Shown here: positions 33,667-45,118 of the stretch, one piece after another
How the letters are laid out: every line of letters starts with the position of its first letter
Numbering within the stretch: position 1 is the first letter of the stretch
Source: Filosporella fistucella
Taxonomy: Eukaryota; Ascomycota; Leotiomycetes; Helotiales
Direction of reading: 5' to 3'
Assembly (NCBI GenBank): GCA_030077755.1
Contig: JAQJZZ010000013.1
Span: 186,001-250,000 of the forward strand
Length of the DNA stretch: 64,000 nt
Translations under genes and position numbers: made by a program
The notes under the pieces: model-generated
Told to the model about the DNA's origin: nothing
What the model saw: the letters and a program-made list of their open reading frames with translations, nothing else
Database searches by the model: none

Positions 33667-36236
33667 ATGCAACGTCAGATTCTGATGATGTTTAGTTGCC
33701 AACCATGTAGAAAGAAGAAGGCAAAGTGTTCGCGACAGCAGCCGTGCTCTCATTGTACACGATTCAGTAAGCAAGAACACGCTACCCTGGCCATGATAAA
33801 AGCTGACGCGTAACAGATATAGAATGTGTTTACGATGATCGAAAGGTGAAGCCAGGATTGAGGACCGGAGCAGTGGAAAATTTGACGCAGAGAGTAGGTA
33901 AGTAAGAAAAACCGAATCTCGATATCATAATTTCAGGGAGGATTCAGATACTGACTTTATGGACAGCGGCATTGGAGAACATGTTTCTAGGGCAAGGTGT
34001 ACTATGGCAGCAGGTGTTTAATTGTTTGAGCGCAGTCCAAAATGGAACGCCTAGTAGTGAAACGCTTTCACACGATATGCAGTTTTCGAATGGAGAGACA
34101 CTGAAGGAGTGCACAACACGACTCAAATCGACTCTCACAGCTTTGTCGCTCGATGTGGGCAATGTTGAACCTCCTCTGACCAGCCCATCGAAACGCCGAA
34201 GAACAAATAGCACCACAGATGGAGAGACTATGTCGAAAACACACCCGGGACCAGTACCATCCCAGGATGACGAAGGGGGTCTGCCTCCAGACGACTTAAT
34301 TGATGCCCTGGTCGAAATTTACTTCACGAATATACATCCTTGGATACCGATTCTACACGTACGGCAATTTCGCGAGAGAATGAAAGATCCAACTCGACGA
34401 AAAAAGCTGGAGACAATATTTCACGCCATCGTATCGTTATGTGTACGCTTCTCGGACGACCCCAGACTCAGTAATGCTGAAGTTAGAGCGAGATATTCGA
34501 AAAGAAGTAAGAGTACTGTAATTTTACAAAGTATGGAATCTTTTTCAGTAGAAAATCTGCAAGCGCTTGTCATTTGCGCTTTTGATACCGTGAGTCAGCC
34601 CCAACCTTTCGAGAACTAGAGTTGAAAGAAAAATAGATTGGTAGCGGTAGAGGGCCATCAGCATGGTCAATTGTGGGAAGCATGACTCGAACCGTCGAGC
34701 AGCTTCAGCTGAGTGTAGAAGATGAAGACCAGAGCCCGTCAGCGGAATTTCTAATCAAGCGAATGGCCTTCTTGGCTCCATCCCAGAGCTGGATTGAGAG
34801 GGAAGAACGACGACGTATATTCTGGAATGTATTCTTAATGGACAGATTTTGCAGTATTGCGACTGGATGGAACTTCTCCCTCACCAGTGCCGATGTGAGA
34901 AGACGGTTGCCTTGCGAGGGGGCGTTGTGGGAGGAGGGAAAACCTTTGTCAACCCCAACCCCTTACTTTGGAGTGGCAGATACATCTTCTGGTGGGGCAT
35001 CACTGCCTTCAAGGCGACCAGAACTTGAAGACCAAGCTTCAATTGGTGGTTTTGCATATTGTATCGAAGCTTCAGAGAGTCTAAGCCTCGTGACATCATT
35101 CTTTCTGAGACACGCCGTAAATGTGTCTAACGTGCATGACGTTCAAATGTGGCTCATGCGGTTCAAAGAGCTAGACCTCAGACTCGTTCAGTAAGTTTTT
35201 TCATAGTTTTGGCTTATGAATGTTAACAGCAGACAGGTGGAAAATATTCCTACCAGAACAGTGGCGTGAAGCTTGTGCCTTGAACGCCGATGGTGTTCTT
35301 GATCCAAATTTGACTTTAGCTCACATAACCCACAATACTGCAGTTGGTCTCTTACACCAAGGCATAGCGTATCCATCTCCCGAGTGGCAATCAAGTCCTA
35401 TTCGGCTGCCTTCTGTTTCAAGTGCCGAGACCTGTATTGCAGCAGCAACGGAAGTGGCCATTATCGCAGATAAGTATCTCCAAGACTCGACAATACCAAC
35501 AAATCCTCAATTCGCATTTTGCCTCTTTGTGTGTGGGCGAATGCTTTTAGCACATGCTTTACACTATAATACACCCGTACCTCCAGAACTGGATTCTTTG
35601 ACAAGAAGCCTGAAAGAAATCTCGAAACGATGGAATGGGCCTCACGTTCACGCTCACGGAAGCGGGGTGGTAAACCTTGCATCGAAATTTGCAACCCGCT
35701 TAGAATCAGCGAGGCATCAAGGCCCACATACTTTGGATATCAGACAACCTGCTTATTCTGAGGAGCAAGTTTCAACTAATAGAGATAGCTCAGCAGTGCC
35801 GAAGAGAGTTCTGCGGTCTTCCAACATTCAAGTATCGTCTTCGAACGGTAATCTACCCAACATGAATGGATACCCTCATCCAGTTTCTCATGTACCACTT
35901 GCCAACAGCAATCAATTTGATGACCAAAGCACAATAATAGTCGAGCAAGAAGGATCTCCAGACAGTATCTCGCTTGCTTTTCCTCCTTTGCCACTTGCTT
36001 TCCAGCCTCACTGTACTGGTGGCAATAATACTAGGATGCCGTCTCCTGTACCTGGAGCAGCTCAGATATTTGGCGACAACGGCGAAACGCAGTTTAATGG
36101 TTTTGGGAATCTGACGGGAAATGGATCGGTTTTTAACGGGACGGAAAATGGGTATGAGGACTTGAGTTCGTTTTTTGATTATTCATTCTTGCCGACGCAA
36201 CGAGTTAGTATGTTCTCTGGAGCGAATAATGGGTGA
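33667..36236 (+). CDS. Zn2Cys6 fungal transcription factor (Fungal_trans type)
   Basis: Five exons (33667-33766, 33817-33897, 33967-34589, 34637-35190, 35237-36236) encode 785 residues. The zinc cluster is C11-QP-C14-x6-C21-x5-C27-SH-C30-x6-C37, split by the first intron. A leucine-containing linker (LTQRVAALENMFLG) follows, typical of a dimerisation coiled coil. The Fungal_trans domain begins near residue 170 (LIDALVEIYFTNIHPWIPIL) and includes ESFSVENLQALVICAFDT and REERRRIFWNVFLMDRFCS. The C-terminus is Asn/Ser/Gly-rich, as in activation regions. The chosen start gives only ten residues before the first cysteine; an ATG at 33537 opens a longer, plausible N-terminus but in another phase. 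It lies between the MFS gene (divergent) and the GH88 gene (convergent, 206 bp apart), and is the obvious candidate regulator of the sugar-acid cluster. Confidence 0.9.
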
Positions 36237-36442
36237 AATAATCGGTGGAATGAGCGCTGTGACATCCATGTCGTGGGAGAAATATCCCATCGCGGTATTT
36301 CCACAAGTCAATTGTACGTCTATACCAAAAATACTTTTTGCATACACTTCATTCATAATAGTGATACTCTTGAACAGATTGTCAATGCAATATTTCATGA
36401 TAAGTTAATGCAAAATGTGACACATATTCCACCTTTCTCAGC

Positions 36443-38177
36443 TCACTTACCAACCAGATGTTCTCCAATCCCCATCTCTAACAACAAATTCCCAACTAAC
36501 AAGAAATAATAATCCGCATACACCAACCCATGATCAGCCCATCTTCTCGGCGCAAACTCATAATTATTAATTGTTGCACCCGTCAGAATAGTCTCCTCAC
36601 CATCGCCCATATCCACTTCCAAACCCCCATCTTCAACACTCTTTCCATGCTCAACAGAATCAACTTCTACCTTCCTCGTGACGAATTTAGCTGGAGCACT
36701 CAGATGAGTAGAGCAGACAGAAGACAGAATATGAAGAGCGGCATTGAGGTAACTTGACGTGCGATTCAAAGCAACGAGAGACCGATGAAGTAAGAGCATT
36801 CCATAGCAAGCCACCATAGCAGCACTCGTATCAGTAGCTCTCATTCCATCCTCATTCGGCGCATCGAAATCCCAAGGCGGCACCGCACCCCCGCTCTCTC
36901 GAAGTCGTTGTAAAAAGTAATCAGCGCAATTTATCGCCGTGTCTAAGAAACTGCTTTCCCCAGTCCAGCCATAAGTCTGCGCAAATCCAGTTATAGCCCA
37001 TGCTTGACCGCGAGACCAGGAAGAAGAGTCAGAGTATCCTTGGTTTGTAAACTTGGCTTTTACGGTTCCGGTGCCTTGATCGAAGTTCACGACGTGGAAG
37101 GTGGATGAATCGGAACGGAGGATGTGCTTTTGAGTGCTTTGAGCGTGGGTTCTTGCGATGTTGTAGAGTGTTGGGGAGCGAAGCTCGACGCTGGCCCAGA
37201 AGAGGAGGTCAAGGTTTAACATATTATCCTATTCGAGCATATCAGTACAGACTTTTTCATAAAATCGATAGTGATTAAGCTCACGATGATGACCAAAAAG
37301 TCTTTCGTAGGATCCATGAATGTATATCTTTTCGTAACACAAGTATCCCACGACCTCAGACATCCAACTTTCTCATTATACCTTGCAGCCAGATTCTGCG
37401 CAGCAGTGAGCAGACTCTCGTAAGCCTTCTGATCATGATCTAGCTCCCATGCTTTTCTAGCCCAAGGACTGATCATGAAGCTCAAGTCGTGAGTTGTTTT
37501 CAGATGCGCATTTTGATGCAGATTGTAAGTCCACCACTTGCATGCATATTGTAATTGTAGAGGATGTGGGAGCTGGGGAAGACCTGAATGTGGTGATGGT
37601 GATAGAAACCGTGCGTATTTTCTTTGGCGCTCGAGTAAGAGGTAGACACTTCCTGGGAAGAAGCCGGAGGTCCAGAAATCGAGTTCTCGGTAAACGTATT
37701 TTGTTGCTCCTGGCTTTGTATATTCGGGGTAGAGAGTGGGTGGAGTAGACTTAGACAGGAAAGTTAGAATCTGAAAGTGAATGCTCTTGATTGTCGAGCT
37801 CACCTTGTCCAAAGCTCGTTCTGCCACGCCCCAGATCTTAGCTATTGTAGACTCTGAATACAGCGACTGCAATGTCTCCTTTATCAATGGACTCAAATCG
37901 AGTGCCTCTGAAGCTGGTGGGGTGACCAGTCCTAATTCCTGTCTCGTCAATGGGAGCTGCTTTGACTCGGTGACAATCTGGATTGACTTGTTAGCATAAT
38001 CACATTGAGGAAATGCCAGACAAAACGGACCGAGGTTTTCTTGTGATCTTTGATACTTGGCTTTCTCACACTGTCATCGCTAGGAGGCGATAGGGCTCGT
38101 TTCTTTGAAGTGCGCATACTTGCTGACTGAAAGCAATTTTGGAATACCGAGAGGAAGGAATTGGTAGAAGTGGACAT
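36443..38177 (-). CDS. GH88 unsaturated glucuronyl hydrolase
   Basis: Four exons (38031-38177, 37804-37977, 37285-37749, 36443-37228) encode 523 residues. GH88 enzymes hydrate the double bond of 4,5-unsaturated uronic acids at the end of oligosaccharides made by polysaccharide lyases, releasing the keto-acid. The two catalytic aspartates fit: D195 in HDLSFM and D263 in DNMLNLDLLFWAS. Other conserved parts are DFWTSGFFPGS, SSWSRGQAWAI and NNYEFAPRRWADHGL, with the active-site lid and (alpha/alpha)6 barrel segments in order. There is no signal peptide; the first 49 residues are polar (KKRALSPPSDD), so the protein is probably cytosolic. That fits import of lyase products by the nearby MFS carriers. 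The second intron is a 54-bp in-frame intron and could be retained. Confidence 0.92.
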
Positions 38178-38937
38178 AATAAAATCAACCTCAACAGAAT
38201 AAATGAAACTATTACCACTATATCAATGGGAGCAACAAACAATCTAGTTGAAGTACGACTAACTAGTCTGCATGGTAACAGCTGCCAAGTCAGAGGCAAG
38301 TGTAATCCGAAATTTTGCTTACATTCCCCATGTACCGGGAGAGCTTGGAATATCCACGGTGTATAACTAAGCCGAGACCAAATTTTGAGTGTTTGTTACT
38401 CATTTCCATCAAGGGATTCGCATTAATCGGGGTGGCGTAGAAGGGGGTCACGTCGATCCAGAGCTTGGTGCGGGCTGCGGGAGAGCTCTCGGACTGTCCT
38501 CCGGCAGCTTCTAGGCGGCGGAATGGGCTGACGGGAAGATGGATGCACTCGCTCAAATCGAAAATTCCAGTTCGAGACACATTGTCCATATACACTATCT
38601 CCTAATGATTGTTTTTTGAAAAGGCTCTACTCTAGTTATTGCATTCCTTAGGGGCAACGCGGAAACAATGGTTGCCCCCTTTTCCAGTTTCGGTTACAGT
38701 CAGTACACGTAACGCAGGCTTTCACATCAGACGGGACTCTTTGCCAGGACAAAGATCTTGATGAGCTTTGACGAGGAATGTACATGACTATCATGTTGTA
38801 TTATTGAGAAAAACTGGTACTTTACTTTACGCCTATGCACATGAATTCTTCTTCAAACATTCACACTACGAGTCTTCCGCAAAGCCTTCCACCATGGAAC
38901 TATAGAGATGAAAATGAAGCATCCACCTCCAGTCACA
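38178..38937. other. Intergenic, no gene seen
   Basis: Promoter side of the GH88 gene and 3' side of the next lyase-family gene. Frames at 38290-38595 and 38835-39134 are not protein-like. Confidence 0.45.
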
Positions 38938-40443
38938 TCAAGCAGGGGCATAATTCAGCATTCCTGTTCCATTTGGTCCGATCATGCCACCACCCCAAAT
39001 TGTCCTGCCATCATTGTTCTGGAATTGCCCTCTGCCTGGGTAAGCCCAAAGCAAGTCTCCCCAACTTGGCAAGTCTCCTTGACTGTTTCCGGATGCTGAA
39101 CCATGTTTTTAGTACTGTTCTACAAACAAAGTAGGGATATGACTTACGCCGCTGCTCTCCACCTTTAGCATCATATGCTTGTTTCGCCTTCGTGATCCAC
39201 GGCGCATTCTGTCCTCGCTTGACAACGTATTGGTAATACAAATTCTAGAATATCAGTTAATAACAGGGCATCTTAGGCTCGAGGAGAACTTACATCCCAA
39301 ATTCCAGGACCAAGACCGCGACTAATGTTGGAAGGTGTAGACCAAGGTCCATTGATGAGAATGGCCTCGCATCGATAAAATTTCGGATCGTATGGTACAT
39401 CGTTGCCGAGATTGTACTTTGCGGCGTATTCTCCTGCTTTAAGAAGGAGATTGTTTCCCATCCCATACACGTCTGTACCTTGAGATTGGATAATTCTCGC
39501 AGCAAGTGTTGACCAGCCAATTGCTGTCTGTGCATGTCCTTGATCACGACCAGTCTCGGCGCCTTGACCCGTTTTTGGCTCGAAGTTGCCATAAATCCCG
39601 CCGCAAAGATCATTCTCATAAGCGTTGATAGCGTAATTGTACTATGTGTGTCAGTCTCTTTACCTATTGTAGAGCGATGTAGATTGGGATAGCTTACCAT
39701 TGTGACATCGTCAAGATATACCGCAAATGACAAAAGTGCCTTAATACTAGCCATTCCGTAGTTTGCTTGCCCAATGATGATAGACTGTCTGGCAAACAAC
39801 CAGTACAACTGATTTGAAAACCCACTACCTCCAGATGCTTTAGCTCCTTTCTCAACCCAACCACCTTCCCACCTCATAATCTCCGCTGCGTTTGCAAACA
39901 TATCACCTTCGAGAGCAACCAAGAGAGAAGTATCAGTGCCGATGATACTTGTCAGGTTGGTTCCCCATGCATCGAGAATGGTGGTTGATCGATCCCAATG
40001 GCTCTGATTGCGTGTGATGTACCACATCAATGCATTTTGGTATGCTGCTCGGACATCATTGGTAAACGTGGTGTAGTTGCTGCATGATCCTCTGCAAAGA
40101 ACTGCTTTTGGTCCTTGCATTGTGTAGGAAGCCTGTGAGAATGAATCGGTGCTGAAATTGACGAAAGCGGTTTTCCACGGATCTTGACCATTCTTGACTC
40201 CAAGTCTGATTCTCTCGAGATCATCATGACTATGCCACAGACCAGGATGAATGAAGTCTCCGACTCTCGTTTTCGCACCTTGGACATTTCCTACTGTTGG
40301 GATAGGACCATTTAGGATAGGAAGACCATTGAGAGGGCCGGTTGCAAGAGTTGCCTTGCACCAGACCAGAGAGACGAGTATTGAAGCCCACTGTCTTATA
40401 TTAGATACTGCGTTTGGTAATAATTGCGCATACATACCTTCAT
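38938..40443 (-). CDS. Secreted alginate-lyase-superfamily protein (first copy)
   Basis: Five exons (40438-40443, 39698-40390, 39294-39641, 39148-39244, 38938-39077) encode 427 residues. The first exon is only ATG AAG; joined to the next it gives a signal peptide, MKWASILVSLVWCKATLATG. The family match is to the alginate lyase superfamily (Pfam PF05426 type, alpha/alpha toroid): HPGLWHSHDDLERIR, DMFANAAEIMRW, QANYGMASIKAL, ETGRDQGHAQTAIGW and EYAAKYNLGNDVPY. The H in GRDQGHA and residues near ANYG are likely catalytic by analogy. Fungal members may act on glucuronan or other polyuronates rather than alginate; substrate not determinable here. Several N-glycosylation sequons (NFST, NYTT, NLTS). 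It shares key motifs with the gene at 45.6 kb but only partial similarity overall. It lies between GH88 and GH27 genes, all on the minus strand. Confidence 0.85.
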
Positions 40444-41112
40444 TGTTGCAAACTTTTCTTACGAATGATTGAACAATTCAGCCAAAGAAAGCACCGATAG
40501 GTTGTCCAGCGCGTAGGAGATTATGGGAATTGTTCTGATTACATACTTCTATGAATACGACCTCATTTCACTAGACATCGAACTCAACGGAGCATTTTCC
40601 ATATGCAGGGGTCCTGCAGGTACGATGATGTTGGGGTTGGACCCCGCAACCGCCCCCAAAATAATTACCCCGCAATTTGGGCAGATACCGCGGCGGGGGA
40701 ATTGACGGGAGTTCGTCCGAAGTCCTTCACCATCCCAACTCTTCGTGCTTGTTTGGGAATGTAATAATCGTCGGCACTAAATTCTCGAAAAAGCCTCCAC
40801 AGCTTCCAATTACCTCTCGGACAATTTCCGACTTCTCTCACATAGTCTCTTGCAAGATTAGATAGTCAATGCCATGTTGTACGATGATTTTGATACAATC
40901 AATAAAGAGTCCGATGATGAGTTGAATAGTCTGAAAACTTGAAAATAGATGCGAGAACAATAGAGTTTTAGAAGTATAACTCTTAAGAATGAAACATTTC
41001 AGTTTATTAACACTATCGATCATAAACTCCCTGGGTGCTTGTACATGTTTCACAATACGGTAATTTTGAAGACAAAAGTCAAAATAAAATGGTTCATCTC
41101 ATAAAAGTTATC
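40444..41112. promoter_or_regulatory. Lyase promoter with three CreA-like sites
   Basis: Upstream region of the first lyase-family gene. SYGGRG matches (GCGGGG, either strand) lie at 40642-40647, 40668-40673 and 40693-40698, about 200-255 bp before the start codon, within a stretch of mixed C- and G-runs. This fits carbon catabolite repression as known for CreA/Cre1; binding is inferred. The remainder to the GH27 stop is AT-rich spacer. Confidence 0.5.
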
Positions 41113-42513
41113 CTAATCTCTAGAAATAATCAAAACCTTAGTCTCATGACTGCTGACATTCAGATTGATTCCGGTCTGGATAGTTCCCAAATCCTTCGCT
41201 GCCCACACATCTCTAACCTTGTATCTCGCCCTTGTGCTATTCTGCAGCTCCGGGATACCAGCCCACGGGATATTGATACTCGTAGCATTCGCTCCCTCAT
41301 TGAAAGCCAGAATCACATGTCCAAAACTGCCAGCACTCAATGGACCTGCCCACACCTGCGTTGATCCCTCTTTCGAAAGAGCAGGTAGATATTTTGCTGC
41401 AATTCCGGCATCATCTTGATTAATCGCGATAATTTCTTTGTTGAGTAGAATATTGAGCGAAGAATCTGAGATATTAGTGATATCTGCACCGATTATGAGA
41501 GGAGATTTTAGAGCAGCCCAGAACGAGAAGTGCGTTTGTTCTTCGAATTCTGTCATTGTCCAGGTTCCCACCTCGAGCATATCCATATCAGCTGTTTTTG
41601 AATCAGTAAAGCTCAACATATTTTATGTAAGTGGAACATACCCCATGATCCAGGACTTTGGAATTCTGAAATCTCGCGCATCTTTCGGATCATTGTAACA
41701 ACACTGACTCCTGCATAACCCGTATTGAGACAGTACGCCGTCTTGCACATGCCACTACTGTCCTTGGCAAAAGACGCATGGATATCTCCTGACATGCGAT
41801 ACGAATGGCTCATCTGATCGGCCCAGAACCAAGGGAATTGATTCCCCCATTGGCACAGTGAGTAGAAGATATCTCTACCGACATTCTTCAATGCGTAACC
41901 CATCATCGCAAACCGTTCTTGGGGCGATATTGTTCCAGCCTGGAAACCTCCACAATTATCGTACTTGAGATAATCTATTCCCCAATCCGCGTACGTTTGA
42001 GCATCCAATTCCTCATATCCCCAGCTTCCAGGCGAGAAACTGCAATCTAAGATCCCGGCATCACTACATCATTGTTAGTAAATTTTTCATAGACGGGGCA
42101 GGAAAGTCAAGTACCTGTAAATTCCAGCTTTCAATCCCAGCTTATGGACGTAATCTGTCAAAGATTTTATCCCCGAGGGAAATTTAGTTGCATTTGCCTG
42201 TTGACGGCCATTGGCATCTCTATTAAAAGCTTGCCACCCTGCATCAATGACTAGATAATTGTAGCCGACTTTAGAAAGCCCAGAAGACACCAACTTTTCG
42301 GCAGTTGGCTTGACGATTGTCTCGTTGATATTGTTCTTGAATGTGTTCCAACTATTCCATCCTGTCATATATGAGATTTTAATTCGTCTAATTGAGTATA
42401 ATTGAATGGGAATTGAATGATGAACTGCACTTACCCATCTGTGGTTTTGATGCGGTGATTTTGCCGAGGCCACCAGTTGCCAATGACAAAAACACAACTG
42501 ATTCGAACTTCAT
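41113..42513 (-). CDS. Secreted GH27 alpha-galactosidase
   Basis: Four exons (42435-42513, 42115-42361, 41642-42063, 41113-41591) encode 408 residues. After a short signal (MKFESVVFLSLATGGLGK) the GH27 barrel starts with KPQMGWNSWNTF. The nucleophile is D144 in DYLKYDNC, and the acid/base is D202 in YRMSGDIHAS. LVIDAGWQ, GIYSDAG, SFSPGSWGYEELDAQTYADWG (read in parts) and WADMDMLEVG are all family marks. The C-terminal 90 residues are the usual beta-sandwich. The enzyme removes terminal alpha-1,4/1,6-linked galactose from galactomannan, raffinose-type sugars or decorated side chains. It may also act on alpha-galactosyl groups of gums and arabinogalactan. It starts 502 bp from the divergent FAS1 gene. 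Confidence 0.93.
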
Positions 42514-43014
42514 CTTTGGTTCTTTCGTTTCAAATGTCAGTGGTCTGGCTACCAAATCTTTTACCACCGTGGTATGACTTTTAAAAGAATATAAAGAAGT
42601 CTATCAAAGTTGTGCAGGTAAGCAAATCTTCACCCCGGTCCCAATTCCGATATCTCGTCAATCTTAGTTTCCGGATGAAGTGTCGGAGATGAACAAAATA
42701 TTGGCGTTCAGATTCTCAAATTCATGAGGCCCTGGAAATCGGCAAAAGAATACTCCATCCGTTAGAAGCTCCCTTAGGACTAAATTTCCGTTCCGGGGGA
42801 ATGCCGTCTGTGGCCGGGAGGCGGGCAAACTGATGGTGGGGTCCGGGGATATGCGGGGAAACTGAGTAGGGATGGACATCACTCAGCATTTCTTCTCGTA
42901 TTCTAATATTCTTGATATTGAGCATTTCTGCTCCTCTATTGCCTTTTCTAATATACTTGCATAAGTTTTACTCTGCTGTTTAGCTGTACAGACTCAGATC
43001 TTTATTCATTCACC
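42514..43014. promoter_or_regulatory. Divergent promoter GH27/FAS1 with four CreA-like sites
   Basis: Shared 501-bp region. SYGGRG matches on the plus strand lie at 42793-42798, 42836-42841, 42843-42848 and 42853-42858, the last three within 23 bp. Tight clusters of such sites are known targets of CreA/Cre1 in ascomycete hydrolase promoters; binding here is inferred. Confidence 0.55.
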
Positions 43015-43752
43015 ATGAAATTCTCGTCCCTCCTCACACTATTTGCCCTCGCCATCTCCGCTTCCTGCGACAAAACGAATCGTGAACCTCTCACCTACGC
43101 ACCCGTTCCAGATGGTGTATACGTCCCACCAAAGAATGCTAGTACCACCACATTACTAGATTTCGTAAAGTCTCGTGATGATCTTACAACATTAGCAAGT
43201 GTGCTTGCAGAATGCGGTGGTATATTCTCTTCCTCACCTCATCTCATTCATATCTAACGAACACCCAGGTTTCCTGCAAGCATTTGATACTGCAAATACA
43301 TGGCAATATACTTTCTTTGCGCCCTCCAACAAGGCATTCAACAATACTGGCACCTATTATTCTACCTATGCCGCAACTCCGAAAGGGAAATGGTGGTTAG
43401 GAAATCTGATTCAACATCACTATGTTCCTAATTCCCAGCTTAAAACGACTTCTTTCAATACCTCCACCACCAGAATTCAAACAGGAAGTTTTCTCTACGT
43501 CGGAACTCAGATTGTGAATGGAGCGTTGGTGTTGAATAATGTTTCAACTGTTACTGGTGCAAATTTCCCAGTTACGAATGTAAGTTTACTCTGATTCAGT
43601 CCAATGGATATGCTAATTCCTTGCAGGGAATCGTGCATATCATTGATCACATTTTGGATCCATCTGCACAGATTTTTGAGCCAGATGTTGCGAAGACTAG
43701 TCAAGGTTTCATTGCTGGGAGTTGTTCGAATCCTCTCTTGCCGTACTGTTGA
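43015..43752 (+). CDS. Secreted fasciclin (FAS1) domain protein
   Basis: Three exons (43015-43216, 43269-43579, 43627-43752) encode 212 residues. MKFSSLLTLFALAISASC is a signal peptide. One FAS1 domain covers about residues 45-195: TLLDFVKSRDDLTTLASVL, WQYTFFAPSNKAFNNTG (H1 box), LIQHHYVPNSQL, and GIVHIIDHILDPS (H2 box). The end FIAGSCSNPLLPYC has two cysteines and no GPI-anchor signal, so the protein is probably released. FAS1 proteins mediate cell-surface adhesion or bind polysaccharide and are often found in plant-associated and wood-degrading fungi. Both introns have GT-AG ends (52 and 47 bp). It is divergent from the alpha-galactosidase gene and may share its promoter. Confidence 0.92.
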
Positions 43753-44318
43753 AGTGGAATGTTCATAATTGAGTAACTAGGCTATGAATGGAAATTCTTC
43801 TAGATATATGTGAGAATTAATCCCGCAGCTTTTGGTGAAGATATTGAAGTTGGCCCGAGCAGTAGGTAATGTCAGCATTCTTCTACCAATCGACCAGCAA
43901 TGCATCGCGATACCATAAAATTCAACTTTATCACAAAGCTTAATTCGAACTTACGCTACCTCTCTAATTCAGCATAGCATGATGTGAATCCAAACATAGT
44001 TGTATTTACTAAATTTCCCCTAGCCAAGATAGGAAATCCACTACCACTAAAAAGCGGGAAGGGTTCAGCTCATGCAGCCACTGCGGCTATCAAACTTGAT
44101 ATTCAGGGTATATGGGGACGAATTCGGTAAGAGACGAACAGTCAATTGTATTCAGCTGCAATAGCATCCCGTGCCACACCTTTATATCTTTTCACACTGT
44201 CACATCCATACGTATATATTCCACTTCGCCCACCGTTCCCCGACTTTATTTTCGATCCTATCTTTGTGCTTGCTCGCTTACACACTCTGCACTTCCAACA
44301 TACAAATCATTCTCCAAA
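43753..44318. other. Intergenic, no gene seen
   Basis: Promoter side of the cysteine-rich gene. No coding signal or clear site. Confidence 0.45.
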
Positions 44319-45118
44319 ATGCAAAATTTACTCCCTCTCCTTTCCTTTGCTGTCTTCATCATATCCACTGCAGCCCAGTCCATCCCCGTCGGGCCGCTTC
44401 AGACATGTTCCCTAACTACTTTTTCCTGCACCACCAACAGCGGCTGCTGCCCCATTAACGGGTGTTGTGGCAATGGCTGCTGTGCATTAGGGTATACATG
44501 TATCAACGCCGGTCTTGCGAACGAAGCCTGTTGTCCCGCATTTGACGCAACGAGATGTGGGAGTGCTCCAATTGTAATTCTCTCTTTTTGCTCTCTCTCC
44601 TAAATCCAAATAACAATTTGCCAAAGAGCTTTCCTTATGTTTGTTGTAAAATGAGAATGAGACTAATCAGGTCATCACTCTAGCCCTCATCCTCCAGCTC
44701 CCCAGGCACGGGTGCAAAGACATGTACATCTATATCTAACTGTCGCGATTCCTCTACAGGACAGACATGGACATGTCTCTTGGGCCAGACATGCAGATTA
44801 TCATATCGAGGCTGTAATCCATGTCCATATATCCTCGATGGAAGTGGGTCCTCCAGCTCTTCCTCAGCTGTCAGCGAAGAGAGCTCTCCTACTTCTGTTG
44901 CAAGTAGCACTTCTTCTACGGTAAACAGAGTTTCAACTACGGCAGCGGGCTCTGGAGGGAGTACAACTGTTTCTAGTGCTACACAGGAGAGCTCGACGAC
45001 GGGGAGTGGGGTGAAATCAGAGGGGTGTGTGCCATTTGGTAGAAGAGCGGAATATGGAATGAAGGGATATTGGGTATTGGGGATGGGTCTTGGAGTTGTA
45101 CTTGAGATGGGTATTTGA
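44319..45118 (+). CDS. Cysteine-rich secreted protein with Ser/Thr-rich tail
   Basis: Two exons, 44319-44573 and 44684-45118, encode 229 residues. MQNLLPLLSFAVFIISTAAQ is a signal peptide. Then comes a dense cysteine region (CPINGCCGNGCCALGYTC, NEACCPAFDATRCG) continued in exon 2 (GAKTCTSISNC, CLLGQTCRLSYRGCNPCPY). After that a Ser/Thr/Gly-rich stretch (SSSSSAVSEESS, TTAAGSGGS) leads to a mildly hydrophobic end (WVLGMGLGVVLEMG) that might be a weak GPI-anchor signal. The 110-bp intron is the longest in the window; its acceptor is fixed by a stop codon just before it. Layout resembles fungal wall-associated, chitin-binding-like or granulin-like cysteine-rich proteins, but no named domain is certain. 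A surface role is likely. Without the intron the frame stops after CGSAPIVILSFC. Confidence 0.72.
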
